A stretch of 64,000 nt of DNA from Ophthalmolycus amberensis (taxonomy: Eukaryota; Chordata; Actinopteri; Perciformes; Zoarcidae). Position numbers and translations under genes: made by a program. The DNA lies in NCBI GenBank assembly GCA_024529925.1, contig JAFEUB010000812.1, forward strand, positions 1,101,001 to 1,165,000, read 5' to 3'. The notes under the pieces were generated by a model. That model had not been told where the DNA came from, did not search any database, and worked only from the letters and a program-made list of their open reading frames with translations. Numbering within the stretch: the stretch's first letter is position 1; each line of letters opens with the position of its first letter. Shown piece by piece: positions 36,461 to 49,497 of the stretch.

Positions 36461-37346
36461 CCGAGCTCCAGGGCTCCTGCTGACACACTGACCCAGCGCT
36501 GACTGGAGTTGGCATCAAGAAAGAAAACTAATGCTTCGTTTCACACTGAAACATGAGGCCAACGTGTTGGGATGAATCCACTCAAGAGGGCGATTTCTTT
36601 TTGAAAAGTTCAGTTTTTAGATGTGAAAAGTAGCAGCTCAGTGTGGATAGAGGAAAAGATTTTCAGACGTAGCCAGATTAGTTTAAAAAGAGTCTCAGGC
36701 CGTGTCGGAAATAACTCCCTTTTTACTGAACAGCGCTCTGCGTTTGCTGTCCTCCATTCTGTGTGTGTATCCTCTATAATATAGTGCCCCAAAAAAATAT
36801 CCCTCAATGCAATGCACTACATTTCGTATGTGTGAAAATGACAGTTGCTCGACTCTACAGCCATCAGTGATGACACAGAATCGATGAGGATATCTGCTCT
36901 CCACACCGAGTGATCTATTGAGCGTCCGTTGGGATTGTCTGTCCACAGACATCCTGTGCTAGCTTTAGCACAAGTCTGCCAGGCCTCACAAAAGTCACTC
37001 TTGGTTATAAATGTGATATCTACCGTAGGTAGTGATCATAGCAGAGCTCAGGTCAGCCACCCGAAACAAAGTGAAAATGTTAATTCTCTTTCCTGGGTTC
37101 ATGTTTACATTGTTTCCCAGCAAACCCAACTGTGGGATTTCTCGAGGCCTAACAAATGGGTTTATAGCATTTATATTCTATTACATTTGATTACTTTGGC
37201 TAGCAGTATTATTCTTTCTTGTCAAAAACAAAAGCAGATGCCATCAGAATACTTGGTAAGATTAAAAAAAATCCACTTTGAATGGTACCAATTCATACTT
37301 CGGCCTAAATTTGACACCTGTGAACGTGAGCATTAAAACTGCAAAA

Positions 37347-37465
37347 ATCCATTCATTTTCTAAACAATTTGCTCTGGAGCCTATCCCAGCATGCATTGGG
37401 CCAGAGGCGCAGTACACCATAAACAGGTCACCAATGTCCAATGGTGTAACACAGGACACCTCAAG
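37347..37465 (+). mobile_element. Degenerate interspersed repeat fragment
   Basis: Carries ATCCATTCATTTTCTAAAC, GGAGCCTATCCCAGC, CATTGGGCCAGAGGCG, GTACACCATAAACAGGTCAC and TAACACAGGACAC in that order. This is the layout of a very common teleost repeat (consensus theme: total sum, gross size, GTACACCCTGGACAGGTC). Confidence 0.65.
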
Positions 37466-37849
37466 CAAATAGAATTTTACCAATAGCCTCCCCTGAGGGC
37501 AAACGCATCATTACATCTGACTTGTCTAAAGCCTGCAACATGTAAAACATGTCTTGTGTAGGAATTACTGGCATCGTGTAGAAATAAGGTCTTTTGTGAG
37601 TGTGCTCTTATGTGCTCACCCATTGTGTCCGTTCTCTGTGGAAAGAGTCTCTGGTATAGGAGTTATATTTTGCTGTGTTGCTGTGGGATCATGTTGCCTT
37701 TTGGCTTTTAAGTGGAACCGTGATGTTTTTTTGTGCACTGATCTCCAAAAGCTACTTCATGTAGGGAGCATATGCCTCGAAAGCCTAAAGCCCTAATCAA
37801 CAGATCAGCATGCATTTGAAGTCCTGTTGGGGATTAGGTTGCTCTCTAT

Positions 37850-37990
37850 CCTTTTAAAAGAGCCTTAAGTCCCAGAAAGCTGCAGGTCTGCTGAGACCCT
37901 CAGCTCATTTAAATCAAGATTGAAGACTTTTCTGTTTGCTGCTGCCTTTAATTGAACCACATTCAATTAATATATTAATCAATTTCCTGC
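37850..37990 (+). mobile_element. LINE-like 3' repeat fragment
   Basis: TCTGCTGAGACCCTCAGCTC, then AAATCAAGATTGAAGACTTT and CTGTTTGCTGCTGCCTTTAA, is a block found repeatedly near 3' ends of fish non-LTR elements. It is short and non-coding. Confidence 0.45.
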
Positions 37991-39934
37991 ATTTCTGCAT
38001 TTTACTACTGTATTTTATTTCTTACACAATTCCTCACGCAGGGACAGCAGCTGGTCTTGTCTGCCATCGAGATGTTGTGCTGTCATGAGGGTAAGGTGGT
38101 CCTGATCTCGGGGACTTTTAAAGAAAAATACTGCGATACAACAGTCATTATGGAGATATTCTTCCGTTTTGGTAGCCGGATGCCAGTTTTGAACCCCATA
38201 ACATCCATTAAATCATCATCCTGCCACCGTAAAAACCCCTCAGGACTCCATAAGCAGCAGTACTTTATATATTTCCAAAGAGGTGGTGAGAATGTGAATT
38301 ACTGCTGCCCCACTTCCCCTTTTCCTCCCCTTCCGTGATCGCCTTTAGGGGAGCGCTACATGCATCTTTACTCCAAGGGTGACACAGATGGTGTGTGCAT
38401 CATACAACATGACGACCGCATTAAACACAAACACAGCACTACTGCGTCTGCTGACCACATATCACCGGGCCTTATGGAACGCCTACTGGAGAGGCTTTTA
38501 TATTCCAGATGCTTGAGCAGAATGTGTGGGAGGATGACCAACAACACAAATGATCATATTATCATTGTACACGTCTTGCATTGTGTTTAGGCTGACAATG
38601 TTTATTCGTAACATTGTTCAGCGTCTTAAATATGTTCTGATTCCTACTGATGCAATTATGAATCCGTGTTTTTAATGAGAGCAGTCGTGTGTGTGTGTGT
38701 GTGTGTGTGACAGAGTGTGTGCATGTGTTAGTAAGTGAGTGTACGTGCATCTCTGTGTCTGGCCACGGCTCATCTCGCATACTGCTACAATAAACTGCAT
38801 GATATTGGGTGGCCGTGTTAGTGACTGCATGCTTGAGGACCATGCGCCACGAGTTATTCATAGAAATGTGTATAGAAGTCTTTTATTGAATATATGTCCT
38901 TGATTTTTATCTGACAGCTTTTTAAAATGACATTTAGTCCTTTCAGTTTGTCCTGCATGTTTGACGATTAAAGCAGCATGTTCACGAATGATGAAACAAT
39001 AAAACTGAATTCAAAAAGAGAAGAAGTTTTTTATTCAGGTTTTTTTTGTATAATTGGATCACAAAATGGGAATGACAATATTTCTGCTTTGAAGTACCTT
39101 AAAAAGGTAAGATTCTGCCTTTGTGGAATATTTTATCCACTTTTTTTCTATATGTTACGAGTGACGAGTCATTCACAGAAACATTATTTTTATTGAACAA
39201 TTCAGTTCGTAAAATGTATTTGGCAGAGACAGAGCAATTGAAAGAAAGAAATCCCAATTTCTCTCTCAGTGCCAGAAGATATGGCCACTAGTTGGTACCC
39301 TTGCTCTTTGTATTTCATACAGAGGCCGAGGTTTGTGAACACAACCCATCTGTAAAGCCATATTGAGAGTTTAATTCCTATAGGGTGTAAATTACCACTT
39401 CATCTTCCAGCCATGTATCTTTGAACATTTTCTTACAGGTGATGATACACCTGCCAGTCAAATAGAAGTGATGGTCATGCATTTGCATTGGCCAACAGGG
39501 TATTTTATAGTATATTCCTAATGTGCATATAAAAAAACATTGCAAGTTAATCCATTACGTCTGTTAATAACAATGCCAAAGTTTACAGACTATAGATGTG
39601 TTTATAGGCTACAGTCGGCGCAACACCACTCCTTTGTTTGTGTGAGTGGCATTCAGGTTCTTCCCATGAGAGTGTGAGCGTTTGTGTGCGTCCAGTGTGT
39701 ATTTGCGCGTGCTTGTGTGTGTGTGGAGGGTCGGAGTTGAAGAGAGGGGGCAGGTACCAGCCTTTGAGCCCCTCCTCCAGAGGAGCCACGGTGCGCCTCT
39801 GTTCCAATGGAAACAGGTGGGATCCCCGGACTCCTCCAATCACGCCCTCCCCTGTGCGGGGAGGGGGGGGGAGTCCAGGGGCAGGACGCAGAACCCAAAC
39901 CAACTTCCACACTCGCCACAGGAAAAAGTCGGGA
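37991..39934. other. Intergenic, no gene recognised
   Basis: A (GT)n tract lies at about 38687-38708. The sequence is AT-rich until about 39,600, where GC content rises towards the nos1ap promoter. Confidence 0.5.
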
Positions 39935-40262
39935 AACACATCTGTCCCCGCACGTCGCTGCTTCTTCTCGACCTGCGTGTGCTTTGTTCAAGCTGTTACG
40001 GTGAACATTAGCAGCGGTGCACCGGAGCGCGCCGGGGGCGTATAGTTGCCGTGACTTGGCCGCTGTTGAGAGCGGTGTGGGAGCGTCGCAATGCTGGGAC
40101 GGGTCGCTGCGATGGAGAACACGCACTAACCCGGATTTGGAAATTGTGTGTGCTTTTTTTTTCTTTTCTTGGATTACTCCCCGGTTAAACCGACCCGGTT
40201 CGTTCTCCAGTGGATGTTCTCTTGGTTCCTTGCGGTAGCGTGGAGCGGTGAATACTTTGAAA
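39935..40262 (+). promoter_or_regulatory. CpG-rich promoter and 5' UTR of nos1ap
   Basis: CpG density jumps here relative to the flanks (for example CACCGGAGCGCGCCGGGGGCG at about 40020) and runs up to the ATG at 40263. I see no TATA box. The cap site is unknown. A 12-codon upstream ORF lies inside (listed separately). Confidence 0.6.
40091..40129 (+). other. Upstream ORF in the nos1ap leader
   Basis: ATG at 40091 opens MLGRVAAMENTH followed by TAA, with a second in-frame ATG. It ends 133 nt before the main start. It matters only if transcription starts upstream of 40091, which the sequence does not prove. Confidence 0.4.
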
Positions 40263-40778
40263 ATGCCTGCAAAAACCAAGTACAACCTCGTCGATGATGG
40301 GCATGATTTGAGGATCCCGTTGCACAACGAGGAAGCGTTCCAGCATGGGATCAACTTCGAGGCAAAGGTGAATTCACGAGAAACCGAAGCATAGAAAGAC
40401 GGCTTCAAGTCGTACTCAAATGTAACGTAACGCACTGTGTTTTCCGCGTGTCGTCCTCGTTAGCCAACCTGCGTAAACAGCCAACACTGTAGCAGTTAGC
40501 GTTACTACTCTGAAGGTATTACACTCTTTGACTTTCGTTTTACGTTAAGTAAGCTGTAACCATGTTAGCAGAGAGGTTTAAGTTGCGCAGAGTTAAAAAC
40601 AAAGATGACCTCAAGTGGAAACGTTTAAAAAACAAATCAAGTGAATGCCAACTGTTGCTTGGTTAACATCTCGTACCTGTCACATTTCACCTTCCCTGAC
40701 CAACAGTACATCGGCAGTCTGGACGTGACGCGGCCGAGCAGCCGAGTGGAGATCGTGGCCGCGATGAGAAGAATTCGG
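40263..40778 (+). CDS. nos1ap: nos1ap exons 1 and 2 (5' part of the gene)
   Basis: Exon 1 (40263-40367) encodes 35 residues starting [18 protein letters not shown] and ending FEAK. A GT donor follows. After a 339-bp intron, an acceptor (CCAACAG) opens exon 2 (40707-40778), 24 residues starting [20 protein letters not shown] and ending RRIR before GTGAGT. Both exons are phase 0. The 59 residues match the N-terminus of nitric oxide synthase 1 adaptor protein (CAPON) almost residue for residue and form the start of its PTB domain. NOS1AP links neuronal NOS to Dexras1, synapsins and Scribble, and modulates cardiac repolarisation. The rest of the PTB domain and the C-terminal PDZ-binding end are beyond the window. 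Teleosts often keep two copies, and I cannot say whether this is the a or b copy. Confidence 0.93.
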
Positions 40779-41370
40779 GTGAGTGGAACCGTGACCAAAC
40801 TCCGTCTGAAAATCTGGCAATCTTTCCCGACATCCTCACTTATCACCTAATTTGCACGTTTGGTAGAACACAACATGGGTGTTTCAAAATGAACCGTGGT
40901 GCACGGCTGTATTCGGCATATGTATGGTTGACTTTACAGCAACTTTTAGCAGGAAAGCGTCAACTTTTTGAATTGGTTTACTGTCCTTCTGATTAACTTG
41001 TATGGTTAAATATGACTGAAGTGCTTGTGGTTTGGTTCCAAGAGAACCCCATGATTGTAAAAGTGTAAGCGTTGCTCTGGGGGGTAATTTTGCCCACTAG
41101 CCCTGATAGAGACAGCTGAATTATGGAACACATTATTGCATGCTAAGTGCATGCATTGATGCGTTGCCCCTTAACCACTGAAGCCCCGGAGAGTGGCACA
41201 AGAAATCACCAAAAAATGAGTCGTAAAGTGTTGTGAAACAGATGCTTGTACGCATCACTACAGCGTTATCATTCAGACATGGACGGTGTGAGTGCTTAGT
41301 TATGAAAGCACCGTGGCATTTAAAACGTGCACACTTTGGCTGGTCTGGCACGAGGTTGCTGGTCTGCCCC

Positions 41371-41411
41371 ATGTGGTTCGGTCCCCCCATGTGGTTCGGT
41401 CCCCCCATGTG
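41371..41411 (+). repeat. 18-bp tandem repeat, about 2.3 copies
   Basis: ATGTGGTTCGGTCCCCCC occurs at 41371 and 41389, then starts again at 41407 before diverging. Confidence 0.9.
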
Positions 41412-41476
41412 CTCCATCACTGTTGTGAATTACCCTTTGAAGCAATGCACTGGAGTGTGATCTCCCCTCCCTCCCC

Positions 41477-41512
41477 TCTTTCTCTCTCTCTCTCTCGCTC
41501 TCTCTCTCTCTG
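41477..41512 (+). repeat. (CT)n microsatellite
   Basis: A CT run with one CG interruption. Confidence 0.85.
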
Positions 41513-43220
41513 CTGTGTAAACCTAAGATTTACAGCCTTTTGGGCTCCAGAAAGTAGACTTAATCTTAATCAGTGTGTCTGTCAGCTTGGCAGCAGTTGG
41601 CTTAGCAACCTAACGTACCGGTAGGTTGTGCCGGTGGTGTAGAGGTATTTGAGGATTATGATGAGCTGGTGGACATGCGGTGGATTAATCGACGATACCT
41701 TCAAAACCTCACGCACACACAGCTACACGGGCAACGCGAGCACGCGCATTGTTTGTATTTATTGCGTAATCATTTGAAAGAACACTTTTTCTTTTTAACT
41801 GAATGTAAATTAGCAACAAAGCCAGTGGCAGGTCTGAGTGCAGTCTGCATCTGCGTATTGTTACGTGTTGAAGTTAATTCCAGGAGGACGCCCGCTCTCC
41901 GATGCGCGAGTCTTAACAGTTCAGCATACGGTGCAAAATGTTCTTATTGCCCCTTTTTTCAGAGGAGGGACCAGTTCCTATAAAGTGGACCTCCCAGTGT
42001 GCTGCCATGGCAGCTGCTGCTGTTGTTGTTGGCAGGAAAACAGGCTGTGGTTTGGCTCCTCCCGTGTGAAATGGTTTGACACTGGCCCAACACCCATGGA
42101 AGGAAACCACAGGTATCTCACTAGGAAGAGAGGTCACACTGGAAAGCATGGGACGATAAGAGTATAGCGCTCAAAGCATTTATTGGACTTGGGTAGTAAG
42201 TCAGCCAATGCAACCTTAACTGAGTGTTGATTTATGGGAAAATCAAACCTTAACGAGGTGGATAGACTTGTTACGGCAAATGAACATTGATTGACTTGTT
42301 TGACAAGAATAGTCGCTGTTTTACATCTTAAAAGCAGGAACCACCTTTGAGGTATCTTGTGATTGTATAATATAAATAGCCATTTTAAAGAATGCAAGTT
42401 GAAGCCTCTTCCACATTGGCTTCACTTGTTTTCAATACTTGAATTTGACACACAAAACTAGCCATTTCGGTGGCATTATGACTACGACTAAGGACATCAA
42501 AATCGCTCCAGTACTCTGCGGTGTCGCCACGATTCAATCGTTACAGTTTCAGACTTCCTCTATGCGGTCCTATGAGAGTTGGGGGTTTAACCCTGAACTG
42601 CTGGATGTTTTTATTCCTGTGAAGTAGCTCCAGAAAGTGCTTGCTGACAAAGCACGGTAAGGGAACAGATCAGAGGCTTTTATTCTAATGAGCAGGAAAA
42701 CAATGGCACTGTTGATTATTCATAGGGAAACATAACTGCTTTTTTTTATTTTTTTATTTTTCAACATACTTTAAAAAAAAATCTGCGATGATGAACAGAA
42801 TGATTTAAACAGCCTTTCTACGCCTCAACTCACTTATTAGTCGCGACAAGAAATGGGTATAAGCTTTATGATTCAGAAAAGATGTTCGTTCATTTAGTCT
42901 ATAAACATTTTGCCCGTCAGCGGCTGTAGCCACAGAAGGTTGCCTTCACTTTTGGCAAAGTCAACCCTGACAACCATGCACTTTAACGTCACGTTTGATG
43001 CCCTGTGGAGTTTCTGAAAGAAGGTTTGGTAAAATGATCCCCCCCTTGCACAGTCAGTCAGTGCTATGCTGGTTACCAGTAAGCGGTTCATGTATGGTGT
43101 CATTGTTCCACGTGTGCGTGACTCACCTGTGAGCCAGTAGCTGATAACAAAGTAATGACATGGCAAAGCAGGAACCAGCCACCTACGATATACGTGCAGC
43201 GCTACAGGATCTGGTGTAGT

Positions 43221-43224
<4 letters not shown>

Positions 43225-43276
<52 letters not shown>
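43225..43276 (+). repeat. (AC)26 microsatellite
   Basis: An uninterrupted AC run of 52 nt. Confidence 0.95.
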
Positions 43277-43281
<5 letters not shown>

Positions 43282-44783
43282 TGGTGTTTTGCATGTTGTT
43301 CTGGAGTGACTAATTACTCGTCCCTGACTAGTTTATCACAGATGGAATAACAATTTTAAGCTTTACTCTGTGAAACTCCCCCTGGCAGCAGAAAAAAAGT
43401 ATTGCTAAAAAAGTTTTTATTTACTAGTTCCTCGAGAGTTTTCTTGTATAGGACTGCAACTCCGGCTTATTTCTGTAATTGATAACCTTGTTTGTTGTTT
43501 CATCATCAAATAGTGAAGTCTGTCAGAGTAATGTTGAAAATGCAAAACTTTATTGAGGCTGAAGCCGGCGATGTGTGGCGTTTCTGCACAATAAATGACA
43601 TTGATGTTGAACTAATGAACAAAGTCGTCGATTCGTTTTACTTTCTGCAAACTAATCGTTTGACGGACTCGTTGTTTCAGCTCCAGTTCTGCCGTTGCTC
43701 TGATTTCGTCTATAGAAGGATATACAAACCATCCGATGTGGGTTGAATGAGCTTCAGATGGAGAGAACATCTTAGTCCAACACTGAGATGAACACACTGT
43801 ATGATGTCCTCATGAATTCAATGTATTCTCATTGTCTGGCAGAGTCTGGTAGCAGCTTATCTGGTTAAAAGGAGAGGAGACCTTTACAGCGAATTAAAAT
43901 GATTCGTTTCTCATTAATCTGCCTTTGCTGGGTTAACTGACTGAAGGAAGATTGAGCAGCATGGGATGAGAAGATTAGAGATGTGTCTGAGGAGAAAGAG
44001 CAGAGCGGTGGCGGCGGTGCTGGAGTGTTTGGGGGGGGATAGAAATGCTTTGTACATCCCTCCAGCTGCCACGCTGAACATCGTGGACCAGGACCTTTGT
44101 GTGTCCGGCCACTGCTGTGGAAGTTCATTAATCTGGAGTTCAGTCTCCCGTATCGACGCGTTTCATGAGTGAAAATGGTCTCATTACAATATTTACATAC
44201 ATCTGGAACATGGTGACTCATCTGGAAATTCAAACAGTTCATAGATAAAATAACTAACTGATACTGTTTTTGGACAATCCAATGAACTACGTACAATAAA
44301 CTACGTAATTACGTACTTTATAAAATTCATAATTTTCAGCACCTCATTTTTTTGGTAATTGATCGATTTTATTGTTGTTTCAGCAGCATGTGTTATGAAG
44401 TACTTATACAGAGGCTTCTTCATCATGACAAGAATTAAATTGTTGCCAAACTGTGCCCGCATTGTACGGATCTATACAGTTTCACATTAACATGAACATG
44501 TGGTAATAATTGAGGTGAGACGACACTATTACCTGTGAAAAGCTAAACTAGACGACTCAGTGAAGGGATTACATGGTTGTTAGACGTTACATATTGTGCT
44601 CTATCTACTGTGTGCCCGGAAAAAAAAGACACGCATTCATTATACACTCATAATGTAATGGCGGCTGTATTTATTTATGACCCGCCTCGGCATATTTTCC
44701 ATCATGACTAATGGCTTTGTCTGGAATTCATAATGGCATCTGTTATTTATTCATAGGCCCTCACAAGGTTTTAAAAAAAAATC

Positions 44784-44819
44784 TAGAACCAGTGACTAAT
44801 GTAGAACCAGTGACTAATA
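44784..44819 (+). repeat. 18-bp tandem duplication
   Basis: TAGAACCAGTGACTAATG is repeated once, with a single final-base difference. Confidence 0.85.
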
Positions 44820-46939
44820 GTCTCGCATATATCCCTTTTTAATCAGGGGCAGCTGCAATTAACCTGCCGCAGTTTGACAGACGCAAACAGGATATAGAAG
44901 CCGTCCAATGAATCCTCCCGGATGAACACGCGCGCTTCTCGACAAGAGATGTCTTGCGTTGAGAAAGACCTCCAAACTCTCTACGCTCAGCTGCTGATGA
45001 ATGCAGCGCTTTTCTATTCCATTACTTTGTGACGAATGCATTTCATCCGCACACAGCTCTGTCATCATAAGGCCTCTTCATGACTATTCACCACAGCGAG
45101 GACATTAGTGAGAAAGGGATCTTTCTCAATAACATTCATTCATTCTTTTTTTTTTCTTTTTTTTTTGCGGTGTGATCATGTGTTGCACGGTAACTAAACA
45201 AGCTACAGCAGGAAAAAAAAGCGTCTTTGAAGAACCTAGAATGGATGTGAAACATCCATGGCCACGGTATACTGTATGTAGCTAAAAACCAAACGGGGTA
45301 CGCAGCCAATCCCGGTTTGATGTTTTGTATCATTTTTTTTCTCTGTCCGTGACTCGTGGCTCTCTGCTATTTTTTCAAGTGGATGATACTTTTGAATGAA
45401 GTTGCCCTTCACTGAAAACTAAAGAGGTTATTCATTCGCTAAATTAAATCCCGTTCACCGAGCCCCATCCAGCGGTGTGGGAAGATTAATCCGGCTTGTT
45501 GGACTGGTTACTAAAAAAAAAAAAAAAGTAACGCGTGAGTGCTGTGCAGATCTTTGATGTCAGCTTCCTGTTACGACTTATAAACACAAGACATTTGTAA
45601 CAAAAAGCAGGTTTTCACTTAGGAAATTGCTTAGCAGACGTGGGCTACTGATGGAAGTATTCATTGACAAATTCAAGAATTTAGATGATAATCAGATTTG
45701 GGTTTAGGATTTAGTTTTTGGGTTTCTAGGCCTTGGTTTTTCTCTCATTTGGTAGCAGGTGTGGTGAGGTGCTGGACGAGCCGGATGCCGGAGACTGCAG
45801 GGTTTTCAATAATCATCATCCAAAACTGAAAAATGCGGTAACAATAACCTTTATAGGCCAGCAGATGCTCCTGCTCTCTAGTTTCTACTGGGAGGTGCAT
45901 TGCAAGACCGTTTAAAAAAAAAGACATTTTAAAACTGAATGAGTCCGCAGTGACTGAGCAGAGGATAAATGCATCGAGGCACTCAGGAAATGGCGATAGA
46001 GGGATATGCCCTCAGATTTGATGTTTGTCCTCCCCTGCTGTTTTGGAGTTGGTTAAAAGAAATTTCCTTTTTTTTTTTTTTAAATGTATAAATATGTATG
46101 GATATCTTTGGAGAACATTTTCAAACATCTCTTTGTGCTCTTCAAGCCCCTTTTTCTCTTTTTCGGCCCTGAGCTCAGAGATATTGTTCAGAGGCAATTT
46201 TTTTTTTCCTCACTTAAGGTTGAAAGGTCAAAAAGTGATCTACCGGTAATAATGACCCATGCACGGCTCGTTACCCGTCCTCCCTTTGCTCCTGCTCCTC
46301 CTCAACATTCAGGTTTTCTGCACCGGAGGCGATTGGATCGGTGCACCAGCTGAGCATGATGGATACTCGCTTATAGCTAATGTTAATGTGTTATCCGGGC
46401 ACATGCTCAGCGTCACGTTTAGCTACACGGTTGCCACTTTCTCCCATACCGACTGGCTGCCAGTGAAGCGCGTAAGAGAAGCCGAGTGTATTCAAAAGGC
46501 AGCTAATGCTTAACTAGCTTTATTGTCTCCCAGACAGTCAATGGGTTGATGAGGTCCAGCTGTCTATTCAGAGACGGCACGTTCACAGGCCTGGGAGAGT
46601 GCGAGTCCCCAAAGGCAAAGTTTGTTTGAAAACTGGTTGGACCCAAAAGCAGCCATGATATTAGTAAATGCTCAGTCTAACAATCAGATGTCGGAGTTGA
46701 GAAACTGTCAATCAAATGTAATGTTTAAGATGCATTTTTTACCATGTATTTGGTCTTCGTCAGACACTTAGTGAATTTGGGTAGCTGGGGTTCCTGGAGG
46801 CGTATGTGTTTACGGCACTAGCCATGAACTGCAATGTCCTCCAGACATCACATTCTCTCACCTCTCATCCCCTTTCATCCTTCTGCTGTTGACTCACTAA
46901 TGAATGCAAAATATATATAGATATATATATATTTTAACT

Positions 46940-47200
46940 TACAAAACCCATCCGTCTATTATATTCCATTTATTTGGGTCTGGGTTTGTCGTGTCAGTAG
47001 CCAAAGCACCCAGCTATGTCGTTCAGCTTCTCTATGGGATCCCAATGCGTTCTCAGACCTCCACTGGGGTCTCCTCCCCACCAGTACCTGCCTGGCATAC
47101 CTCCAGCGAGGTCTCTAGGAGTCTCAACTACCTCAGCGGACTCCTTTCAACATAAAGGGTTGCTGGTTGTACTCCAAGCTCTCTGTGGGTGAAGGTTGGA
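46940..47200 (+). mobile_element. Degenerate teleost interspersed repeat
   Basis: Contains CTTCTATGGGATCCCAATGC-like sequence, CCACTGGGGTCTCCTCCC, CCTGGCATACCTCCAGCGAG, CCTCAGCGGACTCCTTTC and a GTTGTACTCCAAGCTC end. This order is typical of a common fish repeat. No coding remains. Confidence 0.5.
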
Positions 47201-47591
47201 AAGTAGATTAACCTGTAAATTTACCTTCAGGCTCGGGCCCCTTATCGCTATAATAACATGTATGCTGTTACGTAGGTACGCTGGCCAACACAGCCACAGG
47301 GTTGACTTAAAATGGCACTGAAATGCCAGACAAACAAAGTGGCAATTCAGTCTGATTATAAGGCTACCCCCCCCTTTTTACTTTTTCAAGAATGTGTGTG
47401 TGTGTAGTCTGAAAACCCATCCTGCCTTGTTTCCCCAGTGAAGCTCAGGACTGTAAATGAAGCATCAATAAACTTGTCTCCTGACCAGTCTCCCTCTACC
47501 ACAGCTTTATCTTTTTTTTCCTCTTCATCTCGCCCATTATCTCTTTCGTCCCCTTTTCTGCAGCAGTCGACGGTGCCGGCCCCCTTTCAAA

Positions 47592-47618
47592 CCCCCCCCC
47601 CCCCCCCCCCCCCCCCCC
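47592..47618 (+). repeat. Poly-C tract, 27 nt
   Basis: Homopolymer run in nos1ap intron 2; one of a strand-biased set. Confidence 0.9.
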
Positions 47619-49084
47619 AGTGCTGTCCTTCTTCCCCCGGAAGAATCCGTTAAGCCGTTCACATTGTCCTGCCCTTCATCAGAGGCGATGGGAACCTTTG
47701 GCTGATTCACGGGTTCTAATGGGATGCACAGACTTAATTTGACCCCTCCTTTCCCATAATTAACGTTCGGCGTGCCACCAAAATATATCTTATCTCGCAG
47801 CAGTTTTTATTAACATTGTAATCCCGGGAACATTAAATAACCCGGAGATAGATCTCCCAGAAGCAGGTCCTCCCATTTGCTTCTGGTCGTTGGATTGTGC
47901 TGCTGATAATGTCGCTCTAGACATAAATTGCTCTATAAACGGGGTGGAAATTTTTCTTTTTATAAATTTCAACCGTGGGAGTATATGCAAGTCTCGTAAA
48001 CCTTTAGCACATTTGGCCATTTTACTACATCCTCTCTAAAACAGAGCAACGGTAGTATGTCTTTATAGTTATACAGTTTATTTCCTGCTGGTTTAGTCGG
48101 GGGAATTAATCTTGATCCAGAGAGTTTGAACGTTTTGTGCGTGATGAAGATATCCCCCTGTTTGAGGAGAACACGCACCACCTTCATAGCCCCCAAGCTG
48201 GCAATGACAAACTATAGGCAAACCGCCTGCAAACTGAGTTGTCAGCAGTATTAACTGCATTCCAATTACATCTTTACCTCCTTTTGATCCCTCTCTCCAT
48301 CTCTCCACTTTTTGCTTGTACTTCTCCAACGCTCCGGCGCTGCCGTTCACAACCCATTGCATCGTTTGCTGCATCCTCTTTCTCTGACAAGATAATGTAA
48401 TGTAATAGTGCAGCGACGCTGCAAGATTCCCTCCCAGCATTCCATCGCCAATCTTTTTTTCTTCTTCTTTTCCCTCCAAACCACACACGGACAATACAAG
48501 CATCGCCCCAGACACCACCTGACTCTCTCCCTCCTCCTGTAAATGTCAGCAATAAATTGGGGAATGAGTCTAGGTTGTGCCCTGAGCCAGGCGGCGAGAC
48601 GGTGGTGATCTCGGAGATTTGGAGGTTGATGTGGAGTGGGTCGCAACTTTGACATGGTTTCCCCCCCTGCGGTGTCTGCACCCTCACACCTCAGCAGGGA
48701 CACCGCAGGCTCCTCTGGTCTGGTGTCTGGCGTCTAACTGCCGCCTGGATAGCTGTCTGATTGTCACTCTTGCACCCGTCTGCACACGTTTGCCCATTCC
48801 TGTAGCTACAGTCTAAGAAGGCAAGATTGAAGGAAAACAAGCGGTCAGATAGAGACGCCTCAAGCAACAGTTCCTACAGCACGACAAACTGCTCACCACG
48901 CACACACATGCGATTGCTGCGACATCCAGCTTTTTCAGCCTCGGTGCCCCTCCCAGGTCTACTCCCCTCCACTTTTCTCTGTACGATCTGCACAGCATCC
49001 ACTTTACAGTTGGAAGTGGTCTTATTATGAACGCCTTCAGGAGCAGGTAGGAAATGAAGACATCAACTGATTTACAGGAACAAA

Positions 49085-49497
49085 GTTCTCCCTCTGGCTA
49101 ATTTTTCTCCTCCACCTCCTCCTCTTCAGCATCCTCTCATTCTCCCTTCTTATCTTTCACTTCCCTTGCCCCCCTAGATTTACGGTATCTTCCTCTCCCG
49201 CTGCCTACTGCCGGCCTGCTACCTTTCAGCTGTCCTTTCTCCTCCTCTGCTTCCTTTACATTATCTTTTCTACCTCCTCTTTTCACCCTACTCCATCTCT
49301 GTCCACCTCCTCCCTCTTTTCACCCTCACTCCTCCCCTTTTGTATTCCTCTGGCTTTGCTTCTTGTTCCTGTCCCTCTCCTCTTCATTCTCCTTTTAGTT
49401 CTTCCTCCCTTTTCATTCCTCCTCCTCCGTATCTTCATCTTGCCCTTCCTTTACTCTCCATTATGCTCCTCTGCCTCCTCTACCCCCCCCCCCCCCC
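49085..49497 (+). repeat. Polypyrimidine-rich stretch ending in C15
   Basis: About 410 bp that is overwhelmingly C and T (CCTCCTCCT-type and CTTTTC-type motifs), ending in a 15-nt C run at 49483-49497. Further C runs follow at 50206-50221 (16), 50629-50640 (12) and 52278-52287 (10). Confidence 0.85.

Noticed and set aside
39653..40435. A 260-codon minus-strand open frame over the nos1ap promoter
   Set aside because: It is antisense to the CpG-rich leader and exon 1, where stops are rare because of GC content. It has no domain, and nos1ap exon 1 on the plus strand explains the region.
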